DNA of 7,171 nucleotides, from the NCBI GenBank assembly GCA_024998705.1, contig JACOEF010000413.1, positions 1 through 7,171 on the forward strand, read 5' to 3'. The notes under the pieces were generated by a model. It did no database searches. It had not been told where the DNA came from and saw nothing but the letters and a program-made list of their open reading frames with translations. Source of the stretch: Nitrospira sp. Its GTDB lineage: Bacteria > Nitrospirota > Nitrospiria > Nitrospirales > Nitrospiraceae. Of the stretch, positions 1 to 5,144 are shown in pieces. Position 1 is the first letter of the stretch; every line of letters begins with the position of its first letter. The translations under genes and the position numbers were made by a program.

Positions 1-2
1 CG

Positions 3-158
3 GACGACGATTTCTGGAAGATGCTGCAGGCGGCGGCACGGGATGCGCGTCGACAGATCAGATTGCTTGAACAACGCGGACAGGGCCCGGACCATCCGGT
101 GCTCGCCGGCATGCCGGAAACGCGTTATCTGAAATGTTATATCGTGCAGGTGCTCTGA
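3..158 (+). CDS. C-terminal end of an unrecognised upstream gene (partial)
   Basis: An open frame enters from the left edge and ends at TGA 156-158, giving 51 residues. It reads DDDFWKMLQAAARDARRQ near the start and ends ETRYLKCYIVQVL. The first half looks like a charged amphipathic helix. The tail is a short hydrophobic strand with one Cys. I do not recognise the family and assign no function. The stop lies only four bases before the first ATG of the OPT transporter, so the two are probably co-transcribed. The gene is cut by the window start, so its length and N-terminus are unknown. It is accepted as coding because the frame is open to the edge, codon use matches the neighbours, and it abuts the next gene closely. 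Confidence 0.6.
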   Translation, partial: DDDFWKMLQAAARDARRQIRLLEQRGQGPDHPVLAGMPETRYLKCYIVQVL

Positions 159-162
159 GGGC

Positions 163-1710
163 ATGATGCGCAAGCAGGACGCGCCAACGGAGCCGGTGGA
201 CGTGCCGCTTGTTCCCGCCACGGTGACGCTTCCGGAAATCACGCTGAAAGCGGTCGTCTTGTCGATTGTGCTGGCCGCAGTGCTGGCCGGAGCCAATGCC
301 TATCTGGGTTTGTTTGCCGGCATGACGGTGTCCGCCTCCATTCCAGCCGCCGTGGTCTCGATGGCGGTGCTGCGTCTCTTCCGTCAGTCGAATATTCTCG
401 AAAACAATGTTGTCCAAACCGCCGCCTCGTCAGGTGAGGCGTTGGCGGCTGGCGTGATCTTCACCATTCCAGGGCTGCTCCTCATCGGCTATTGGACCAC
501 CTTCGACTACTCGCAAACATTCACGGTCTCGCTGGTCGGTGGGGTGCTCGGGGTGTTGTTTACTATTCCCCTGCGCCGCGCCCTGATTATCCATGCCCGG
601 CTGCGTTTTCCCGAAGGGCTCGCGACGGCGGAAGGCTTGAAGGTCGGAGCTTCGTCTGGTGCCGGTGCCGGCGGCAGGATTCGCCTCCTGCTGGGCGCTG
701 CGGCGCTGGGTGGTGGTTTCAAGTTTGCCGAGGGAGGATTGAAGCTCTGGAGCGAGTCGCTGGAAGGCGCATTTCAGCTCGGGCGGTCGACGTTATATGG
801 AGGGCTGAACCTGTCACCGGCGTTGGTGGCAGTCGGGTACATCATCGGGCTCAACACGGCGGTCGTTGTCTTCCTCGGCGGGGCGATCGGCTGGCTGGTC
901 CTGTTGCCGATGTATCAGGCGATCATCGCCTCGGCGGAGGGGTTGACCGGTGTGGCGGCGGCGAAGGCGACCTGGAGCGGGCAGATTCGCTACATCGGCA
1001 TTGGTGCGATGCTGGTAGGGGGTGTATGGACCCTGTTGGAAGTGCGCGGCGCGATCTTCGAGAGTCTCCGCCAACTCATGACGCTGTACGTTAATCGTCA
1101 CCACGCTGGTGGGCAGTCGGAACTGCCGCGCACGGAGCGCGATGCGGGCGTGGCTTGGTTAATCGGTCTGACGGTGGCCGCGCTGGTTCCGATGGTCTAC
1201 TTGTATCAAGGTCTGTTGGGGCACAATCTGTTCGGCGGCGTCGGCCTGACCCTACTCATGGTCGTGACGGCGTTTTTGTTTTCTACCGTGGCGGGGTATA
1301 TGGCCGGCCTCGTCGGCAGCTCGAGCAATCCGGTTTCCGGTGTGACCATCGCCACCATCATGCTCGCCTCGCTGCTTCTGCTGGGGCTTTTGGGGAAGGG
1401 CAATCCGGCCGGTCCGGCTGCGGCTATATTGGTGGGGGCGGTTGTGTGTTGCGCCGCAGCGATGGGCGGCGACAATTTGCAGGATTTGAAAACCGGGCAT
1501 GTGGTCGGCGCAACACCGTGGAAGCAGCAGGTAATGCAGGTGATCGGCGTGGCGACGGGCGCGGTCGTGATTGTTCCGGTGCTGTCTCTGCTGCAGGCGA
1601 AATATGGGATCGGTGAGGTGACGGCCGCCCATCCTCATCCGCTCACGGCTCCCCAGGCTACGCTCATGGCCAATCTTGCCAACGGAGTCTTCGGCGGTTC
1701 CTTACCCTAG
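163..1710 (+). CDS. OPT-family transporter, N-terminal 515 residues, ended by a premature amber stop
   Basis: This is an inner-membrane transporter of the bacterial OPT (oligopeptide transporter) family. Members import peptides or metal-chelate compounds; the substrate here cannot be told from sequence. Family signatures are NAYLGLFAGMTVSASIPA near residues 45-62, ENNVVQTAASSGEALAAG near 80-97, SSNPVSG with N389-P390, and GGDNLQDLKTGHVVGATP around D437-N438. Long hydrophobic stretches throughout fit a polytopic protein. Bacterial members usually run to about 600-680 residues and carry a further C-terminal membrane part. Here that part continues in the same frame after TAG 1708-1710 (codon 516), so this product lacks its last helices and is probably non-functional. 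ATG 163 and ATG 166 are adjacent. GAGGG at 157-161 is better spaced for 166, so the protein may start MRKQDAP. Probably in an operon with the gene ending at 158. Confidence 0.9.
   Translation: MMRKQDAPTEPVDVPLVPATVTLPEITLKAVVLSIVLAAVLAGANAYLGLFAGMTVSASIPAAVVSMAVLRLFRQSNILENNVVQTAASSGEALAAGVIFTIPGLLLIGYWTTFDYSQTFTVSLVGGVLGVLFTIPLRRALIIHARLRFPEGLATAEGLKVGASSGAGAGGRIRLLLGAAALGGGFKFAEGGLKLWSESLEGAFQLGRSTLYGGLNLSPALVAVGYIIGLNTAVVVFLGGAIGWLVLLPMYQAIIASAEGLTGVAAAKATWSGQIRYIGIGAMLVGGVWTLLEVRGAIFESLRQLMTLYVNRHHAGGQSELPRTERDAGVAWLIGLTVAALVPMVYLYQGLLGHNLFGGVGLTLLMVVTAFLFSTVAGYMAGLVGSSSNPVSGVTIATIMLASLLLLGLLGKGNPAGPAAAILVGAVVCCAAAMGGDNLQDLKTGHVVGATPWKQQVMQVIGVATGAVVIVPVLSLLQAKYGIGEVTAAHPHPLTAPQATLMANLANGVFGGSLP
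1708..1710 (+). other. In-frame TAG splitting the OPT transporter (probable TGG to TAG)
   Basis: The codon sits between GGSLP and HLVGVGMLLGVVV. Bacterial OPT proteins typically read LPW followed by a hydrophobic segment here, so the ancestral codon is most simply TGG, changed by a single G-to-A. ATG 163, the TAG and TGA 2170-2172 are all in one frame, with no other disruption over 670 codons. Without the stop the protein would be 669 residues, a normal length for the family. TAG is the ordinary stop of two other genes here (2207-2209 on the minus strand and 3192-3194), which argues against reassignment of TAG as a sense codon. Confidence 0.8.
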
Positions 1711-1728
1711 CACCTGGTCGGAGTCGGA

Positions 1729-2172
1729 ATGTTGCTGGGGGTCGTCGTGATTCACCTCGACAGGCGGCAGGCACGACGCGATGCTGCCCTTCGTTTCCCT
1801 GTCCTTGCGGTGGCGCTTGGCATGTACTTGCCGCTCAAACTCTCGGCAACGATCATGTTCGGCGGGTTGCTGGCTGAGTTTGTGCGCAGGAGCAGGGGCG
1901 CGGCAGATGTTCCGGCTGAAGATCGCGGGTTGTTGTGTGCGGCCGGGTTGGTGACCGGCGAGGCATTGGTCGGGATTTTGCTGGCGCTGCCCATTGCCCT
2001 CAGTTCGATCTGGACCGGTTTATCGGGAGATCCCTTTCAGTTGTTTGCCGATCCGCCGCTCGGCGGCTGGCCTGGGCTGGTCGCGTTGGCGCTCGTGGGT
2101 CTATTGCTCGTGCGGGCGGGGCAATCGAACGGGGCGGTTGTTGAGATTCAGAAGACGCGTGATCGATGCTGA
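1729..2172 (+). CDS. C-terminal fragment of the OPT transporter (147 codons after the amber stop)
   Basis: This is the remainder of the transporter that begins at 163, in the same frame. It carries the family's late motif FPVLAVALGMYLPLKLSA, followed by a Gly-rich FGGLLAEFVRRS. Two more hydrophobic segments follow, around LVTGEALVGILLALPIAL and GLVALALVGLLLV. About four membrane segments are visible. The coding frame is intact to TGA 2170-2172, so decay after the nonsense mutation has been slight. ATG 1729 has GGAG at 1720-1723 five bases upstream, so re-initiation is conceivable. That GGA also encodes a Gly in the original frame, so it may be chance. On its own this is unlikely to transport anything; it should be read as the second half of one broken gene or of one gene split by a sequencing error. 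Confidence 0.75.
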   Translation: MLLGVVVIHLDRRQARRDAALRFPVLAVALGMYLPLKLSATIMFGGLLAEFVRRSRGAADVPAEDRGLLCAAGLVTGEALVGILLALPIALSSIWTGLSGDPFQLFADPPLGGWPGLVALALVGLLLVRAGQSNGAVVEIQKTRDRC

Positions 2173-2206
2173 TGAGGTGAGACGTCGTGCGAGGTGTATA
2201 GGCCGT

Positions 2207-2677
2207 CTAGTCGCTGGGCGGCTCAAAATGTCCCGGCGGGCGCGATTGCCAGGGGACGGTAGCCTGCTTGGATTGTTTCACGAGGCTTCGAAGGTTTACT
2301 TCCGCGGCGCGCAGGAGTTTGGGCTCGCCACTTTGCATGAGCGCCGTCAGGAGGACGTACAGCGACCGGTCATGTCCGGCCGCCACGAGAATTCTCTCTA
2401 AGACCGGGTCTGACCCGGTTATTGTCGAAAGGGGGGCCGGCTCCTCCTCATCGTCTTTACAAAGCAGGTCCAATTCTGTGGGGTGGATAAAGAGCCAGGG
2501 GAGGGGAATCTTGAGTGCGCCGGCCAGCGCTTCCAACGTTGAGGCGTTGGGATCGGCCTGTTCCGCCTCGAGCGCTTCCAGCAGAGACGTCGCGATGCCG
2601 GCTCGTTCGGCGAGCGCCGATTCGGAACATTTTTGTGAGACTCGCCAGGCACGAACCAACGAACCGATGTGTGACAT
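2207..2677 (-). CDS. XRE-family helix-turn-helix transcriptional regulator
   Basis: This is a small DNA-binding regulator. From ATG 2677 it has 156 residues. The N-terminal 60 or so form an XRE/Cro-type HTH: IGSLVRAWR, then SALAERAGIATSLLEALEAE, then STLEALAGALKIPLPWLF. The spacing is typical of HTH_3 domains. An acidic linker (CKDDEEEP) leads to an unrecognised C-terminal half with the helix-like VLERILVAAGHDRSLYVLLT, perhaps for dimerisation or ligand sensing. The frame extends upstream to ATG 2695 and TTG 2713. I prefer 2677 because the HTH normally begins close to the N-terminus and because a promoter-like -10 (TATTAT) lies just before it, although no Shine-Dalgarno sequence precedes it. 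The gene converges with the broken OPT transporter (34-base gap) and diverges from the 113-residue gene. It may regulate itself and that neighbour through the dyad at 2749-2764, which is inference. Confidence 0.85.
   Translation of the reverse strand: MSHIGSLVRAWRVSQKCSESALAERAGIATSLLEALEAEQADPNASTLEALAGALKIPLPWLFIHPTELDLLCKDDEEEPAPLSTITGSDPVLERILVAAGHDRSLYVLLTALMQSGEPKLLRAAEVNLRSLVKQSKQATVPWQSRPPGHFEPPSD
2403..2419. repeat. Perfect 7-bp inverted repeat inside the XRE coding region
   Basis: ACCGGGT (2403-2409), a 3-base spacer and ACCCGGT (2413-2419) form a perfect hairpin. On the coding strand it encodes the TGSDPV linker between the HTH and the C-terminal half of the regulator. GGGTCAGACCC-like palindromes resemble REP-type repeats of several bacterial genomes. 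A related TCTGACCC occurs at 4962-4969. Whether this is a genomic repeat cannot be decided from one window. Confidence 0.4.
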
Positions 2678-2683
2678 GGCCCG

Positions 2684-2713
2684 ATAATACTGCATCCCTT
2701 TCGAGTCCTGCAA
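2684..2713 (-). promoter_or_regulatory. Candidate promoter of the XRE gene, possibly giving a leaderless transcript
   Basis: On the minus strand, TTGCAG (2713-2708) and TATTAT (2689-2684) are separated by 18 bases. They match the sigma-70 consensus at 4 of 6 and 5 of 6 positions. Only six bases separate the -10 box from ATG 2677, so transcription would begin at or next to the start codon. If real, this rules out the upstream TTG and ATG alternative starts. Weak sequence evidence only. Confidence 0.3.
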
Positions 2714-2748
2714 CGTCCTGTTTACTTGGGTGGTTCAATTGTTGCCTG

Positions 2749-2764
2749 TAACATCAATATGTTA
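2749..2764. promoter_or_regulatory. Perfect dyad, candidate operator in the divergent intergenic region
   Basis: TAACATCAATATGTTA is a perfect 6+4+6 inverted repeat, A/T-rich in a G/C-rich surrounding. It lies between the minus-strand XRE regulator and the plus-strand 113-residue gene. XRE proteins bind as dimers to short dyads of about this size, so it is a natural operator for the adjacent regulator. Weak plus-strand promoter candidates overlap it: TTGGGT at 2726-2731 with TAACAT at 2749-2754, 17-base spacer. Binding is inferred, not shown. Confidence 0.45.
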
Positions 2765-2852
2765 TGAGCCATTCTCCTAGGTAGAACAAAGGCGGCCAAA
2801 TCGGGTAGAATGAGGCGTTCTCATTGATGTCCCGAGCGAGGAGGATCAGCCG

Positions 2853-3194
2853 ATGTTAGGTACCGACATTCGCGGCATTATGGCCGAAGAGGAAGAAGTC
2901 CAGCGGCGGCAGGAAGCCTTGCAGTCCTTGATGTCGATGCGCGAGAGGCTGCTGCGTGAATCGTTGGAGGCGCGGATTAAGCGGGCGCGTGGAACGGGGG
3001 ACTGGACCAATCTGTCACCCGCCGAATGTGCCAATATTTACAAAGAAGAACGCGTTCACCTGCGCGCGCAGTTGGAGCGATTGAAGGCCGAGCGTGATCG
3101 CACGCGCGGCAAGCTGTCGGCTCTCAAGCGGGCCAAGGTGCGGGCGCATCGCATTCGCGCCGCCGAAGCGGCTTCCGGCAAGAAACGCAAATAG
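2853..3194 (+). CDS. Hypothetical 113-residue charged, coiled-coil-like protein
   Basis: I do not recognise this protein. It begins MLGTDIRGIMAEEEE and is almost wholly predicted helix by eye, with dense Glu/Arg/Lys. A first helical stretch covers residues 10-45. A short non-helical insert, RGTGDWTNLSPAECANIYKE (about 46-65), carries the only Trp and Cys. A second, more basic helix with heptad-like spacing follows (LRAQLERLKAERDRTRGKL), and the tail ends in GKKRK. No signal peptide or membrane segment is seen. GAGGAGGA at 2839-2846 lies six bases before ATG 2853, an excellent ribosome binding site, so the start is secure. It is transcribed divergently from the XRE regulator and is a candidate target of it. 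The basic C-terminus could bind nucleic acid or a ribosome, but this is speculation. The stop TAG 3192-3194 is followed by a strong hairpin. Confidence 0.85.
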   Translation: MLGTDIRGIMAEEEEVQRRQEALQSLMSMRERLLRESLEARIKRARGTGDWTNLSPAECANIYKEERVHLRAQLERLKAERDRTRGKLSALKRAKVRAHRIRAAEAASGKKRK

Positions 3195-3201
3195 GAATAT
3201 G

Positions 3202-3238
3202 TCAGGGAGGCCCTACCAAGTCAGGAGGGCCTCCCTGA
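3202..3238 (+). terminator. Strong hairpin between the 113-residue gene and the methyltransferase
   Basis: TCAGGGAGGCCCT (3202-3214) pairs perfectly with AGGGCCTCCCTGA (3226-3238), a 13-bp G/C-rich stem with an 11-base loop. It starts eight bases after the stop of the 113-residue gene, as an intrinsic terminator would. No T-run follows, so it may instead be a transcript-stabilising or attenuating structure. Its 3' side holds the only good Shine-Dalgarno sequence for the next gene (AGGAGG, 3223-3228), partly in the loop and partly in the stem, so folding could limit translation of the methyltransferase. Confidence 0.6.
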
Positions 3239-3239
3239 A

Positions 3240-4082
3240 GTGTCGCCGACTCTTGGGTACCTGTTGACCTTCTCACCTCGCACTGTCTCCCGCAACTTTC
3301 TCTCGCACATACGAGATGTCGTCAAGACGAAGCGTACGCGTGACCGCGAGGGCGTGTTTGTGCTGGAAGGCACAAAACCCATCCTTGAATTAGTGCAGTC
3401 GGCACCGCAGCGCATTGTCTGCCTCATCGTCACCCCCAGTTTTCTCGACCGGCAACCGCCGGAAGTCAGCCAGCAGGTGCTAGACAGTGGTTGTACCGTT
3501 CACAGTTGTCCCGAGCATACGTTGGCGCAATTGTCCGACGTCGAGACGTCGACCGGGGTACTGGCCATCGTACATCAACCCAGTTGGAATCAATCCGCCA
3601 TCCTCGCGCAACCGAAAATTTTCGGTCTCTATGGGGACATGCTGCAGGACCCGACGAATATGGGGACAATTATTCGAACGGCAGCCGGACTCAACGTGAG
3701 TGCTCTGTGGTTGGCGCCCCATTCCGTCGATGTGTTCAACCCGAAAGTCGTGCGGGCCACCGCCGGCGCGCTCTTCCAGTTGCCCATCTTTCCTCAGACC
3801 AGTCTCGAAGAATTGCAGAACTTGGATTGCGCCATTCTGGCGGCTGACGCCGGAACCAGTGAGGGGTGCGTACCGATCCGGGCGATTCGGAGCATTCCCG
3901 CGCGCACGGTGTTGGCCATCGGCAGCGAAAGTCGTGGCCTCTCAGAGCCGGTTCTCGACGCGGCGACAGTCCGTTTCACCATCCCGTTGAAACCGGGTGT
4001 CGAGTCTCTCAATGCCGCTGCAGCCGCATCCATCGCCCTGTTCCAGTTGTCAGGATTGCCGGTGGATTCACCGGCAGCGTAA
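3240..4082 (+). CDS. TrmH/SpoU-family RNA 2'-O-ribose methyltransferase
   Basis: This SPOUT-class enzyme uses S-adenosylmethionine to methylate a ribose 2'-OH in rRNA or tRNA in the cytoplasm. The N-terminal part contains the usual substrate-binding segment EGVFVLEGTKPILEL (about residues 37-51). The three SpoU motifs are all present: motif 1 DPTNMGTIIRTA (D137, N140, R146), motif 2 IGSESRGLSEP (from I227, E230), and motif 3 IPLKPGVESLNAAAAAS (from I248, S256-L257-N258) of the trefoil-knot cofactor site. At 280 residues it is a normal length for the two-domain 23S rRNA-type members (RlmB/TsnR-like). The exact target nucleotide cannot be read from sequence, so no symbol is given. The start is the GTG at 3240, with AGGAGG at 3223-3228 eleven bases upstream. 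TTG 3264 is in frame but has no ribosome binding site. The gene ends at TAA 4080-4082. Confidence 0.92.
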   Translation: MSPTLGYLLTFSPRTVSRNFLSHIRDVVKTKRTRDREGVFVLEGTKPILELVQSAPQRIVCLIVTPSFLDRQPPEVSQQVLDSGCTVHSCPEHTLAQLSDVETSTGVLAIVHQPSWNQSAILAQPKIFGLYGDMLQDPTNMGTIIRTAAGLNVSALWLAPHSVDVFNPKVVRATAGALFQLPIFPQTSLEELQNLDCAILAADAGTSEGCVPIRAIRSIPARTVLAIGSESRGLSEPVLDAATVRFTIPLKPGVESLNAAAAASIALFQLSGLPVDSPAA

Positions 4083-4093
4083 TTCCTGTTTTT
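4057..4093 (+). terminator. Possible terminator overlapping the end of the methyltransferase gene
   Basis: TGCCGGTG (4057-4064), loop GATT, and CACCGGCA (4069-4076) form a perfect 8-bp hairpin inside the last codons. A run of five T follows at 4089-4093. The T-run is 12 bases from the stem, farther than in a classical intrinsic terminator, so the assignment is tentative. Confidence 0.35.
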
Positions 4094-4135
4094 CGGCTCC
4101 GTGCGCCGCAACGACATCCCTGAAAACTCATGTCT

Positions 4136-4219
4136 GGACTCAGGGGGCTCGTCTCGCGTGATTGTTGTGCGAGCGGCACATGTCTCAAGTTGAGTCCTGA
4201 CACGATATCTCAGGACTCA
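4136..4219 (+). repeat. Three mutually complementary segments able to form alternative hairpins
   Basis: TGAGTCCTGA (4191-4200) pairs perfectly with TCAGGACTCA (4210-4219) across a 9-base loop, a 10-bp stem. The upstream GGACTCA (4136-4142) can pair with TGAGTCC (4191-4197) instead, which would break the first stem. The arrangement resembles the competing hairpins of an attenuator, yet no gene with a clear start follows closely and no T-run is present. It could also be a processed 3' end of the methyltransferase transcript or a small RNA. Confidence 0.45.
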
Positions 4220-4331
4220 CGGAACCGGAGCGTGCCCGCGCAATCGTAAGTGGGGCTATCCAGAACCTGAAAATAAGGTTAAAGTCTGGCATGATGAGCA
4301 GCGACGTGCACCAAATCAGAGGGATCAATTC

Positions 4332-4649
4332 ATGTGGGTACGCTTGGGCAGATGGGTGGAGTTTGGGCTGCACTTCGGGAGGCAGAACAGGCAGTCAACA
4401 GTGCCGGACCGGTATCTTGTTTATGCATCGATACGTGTGGGAAAGACGGAGTGGTATCACGGCCCTGATCGTTCCGACGTAGCACGAGATTTCACCGCAC
4501 ACCATAGCCGTACCCCGTATCCTCGCGTTGATCACCACCCTGACCCTGAGCCACTTAGCTGGGGCATCCGAAAGGTCGCAACCTCTGTTCCTCATGCGGG
4601 GATGGCTGCTGAACGCCACACGATGGGGGGGCCTATCAGAATTGTGTAG
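4332..4649 (+). CDS. Doubtful 105-residue ORF with a ribosome binding site
   Basis: This ORF starts at ATG 4332 and ends at TAG 4647-4649. AGAGGG lies eight bases before the ATG, a reasonable ribosome binding site, and this is the main reason to list it. The protein (MWVRLGRWVEFGLHFGRQ at the start) is rich in Arg, His and Pro in its second half. It has no membrane segment or motif that I recognise. A His/Asp/Pro-rich stretch near residues 66-72 (DHHPDPE) has no known meaning. Overlapping ORFs in other frames are of similar length, so it may be chance. It is not clearly tied to its neighbours. Confidence 0.22.
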   Translation: MWVRLGRWVEFGLHFGRQNRQSTVPDRYLVYASIRVGKTEWYHGPDRSDVARDFTAHHSRTPYPRVDHHPDPEPLSWGIRKVATSVPHAGMAAERHTMGGPIRIV

Positions 4650-4795
4650 TAGGCCGGAAGCGCTACCAGCCGCCCTTCTTCCTGAGCGTTTGAATCATGG
4701 GAAACGGGTTGGGTGCTCAGACTCATCCTCCGGCAGGAGCAGATGCATGCGCCTCATGCCTTAATTGAGGGTGTGAGAGAGCAGCTCGATCGGCG

Positions 4796-4948
4796 TCATT
4801 GGACGTGAGCGTCACATCGGCCCCTCACGTGGCTCTCGGACGGGCCGGATACCAGCATGATTTCTGCTAGTAGTTTTCCTTCCTGCCCATCCCAGATGGT
4901 GGACTCGATCCGACGAAATGGTTCATGGTGGGACAAGTCTGCGTCCAC
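4796..4948 (-). pseudogene. Possible frameshifted small gene, 3' part (50 codons)
   Basis: On the minus strand a GTG at 4948 opens a 50-residue frame ending at TGA 4798-4796. It reads DADLSHHEPFRRIEST and continues IWDGQEGKLLAEIMLVSG, which has the balanced composition of a soluble protein. Just upstream, in another frame, AAAGGAGG (5013-5006) stands five bases before GTG 5000. That GTG starts a 25-residue peptide (MCDQRMADDGGVRVIHTSG at the start) ending at TGA 4925-4923. A single shift near 4949 would join the two into a protein of about 68 residues. I do not recognise the product. It may be a decayed small gene, one with a sequencing error, or chance. Confidence 0.25.
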
Positions 4949-4950
4949 TG

Positions 4951-5000
4951 GTGTGTATCACTCTGACCCCTCCGTCGTCCGCCATGCGCTGATCACACAC
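4951..5000. repeat. Imperfect inverted repeat upstream of radA
   Basis: GTGTGTATCA (4951-4960) is the near-complement of TGATCACACAC (4990-5000), with one unpaired base and a 29-base loop. The loop begins with CTCTGACCCC. The minus-strand reading, GGGGTCAGAGTGATACAC, resembles sequences I associate with REP elements and their transposases, though none is encoded here. Confidence 0.35.
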
Positions 5001-5144
5001 TGGATCCTCCTTTCGGTGGTGCAAGGATGAGCGTCGTTGGCGATGTGCTCGGCTGACCTTCCCGACCCTGCGACTCCTTCCTTTTTCTCTCCTGTTTCCT
5101 TTACGATGCATCTGGAAATTTGCTGTCATGTGAGGCGAGGACGG

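Larger units (their letters stand above)
4083..5144. other. About 1.06 kb without a confident gene, rich in inverted repeats
   Basis: Between the methyltransferase and radA no frame codes for a protein I recognise. The stretch holds a strong hairpin at 4191-4219 and weaker inverted repeats at 4260-4289, 4803-4830 and 4951-5000. There is a run of seven G at 4625-4631 and a pyrimidine-rich stretch at about 5076-5103 just before radA. Possible small ORFs are listed separately. A signal-peptide-like segment, RILALITTLTLSHLAGAS, is encoded at 4516-4569 on the plus strand but lacks an ATG or GTG start. The region may be a decayed gene, a structured RNA, or ordinary spacer; I cannot choose. No tRNA cloverleaf was seen. 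Confidence 0.5.

Noticed and set aside
492..1094. 200-codon plus-strand ORF inside the OPT transporter
   Set aside because: It is an out-of-frame shadow of a clear transporter sequence; its Arg/Gly/Cys-rich composition is typical of G/C-rich alternative frames.
2173..2206. Terminator between the converging OPT and XRE genes
   Set aside because: Only a short, loose GCCG/CGGC pairing is present, without a T-run on either strand.
4600..4720. Possible tRNA
   Set aside because: A GTTTGAATC-like loop at about 4688-4696 looked suggestive, but I could not find an acceptor stem or the other arms.
4592..4726. 44-codon minus-strand ORF starting at ATG 4726
   Set aside because: GGAGG touches the ATG with no spacing and the product has no motif, so it is too weak to list as a gene.
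5037..5144. N-terminal extension of RadA to ATG 5037
   Set aside because: The extra 36 residues have no counterpart before the zinc finger in RadA proteins, and ATG 5145 has a good ribosome binding site.
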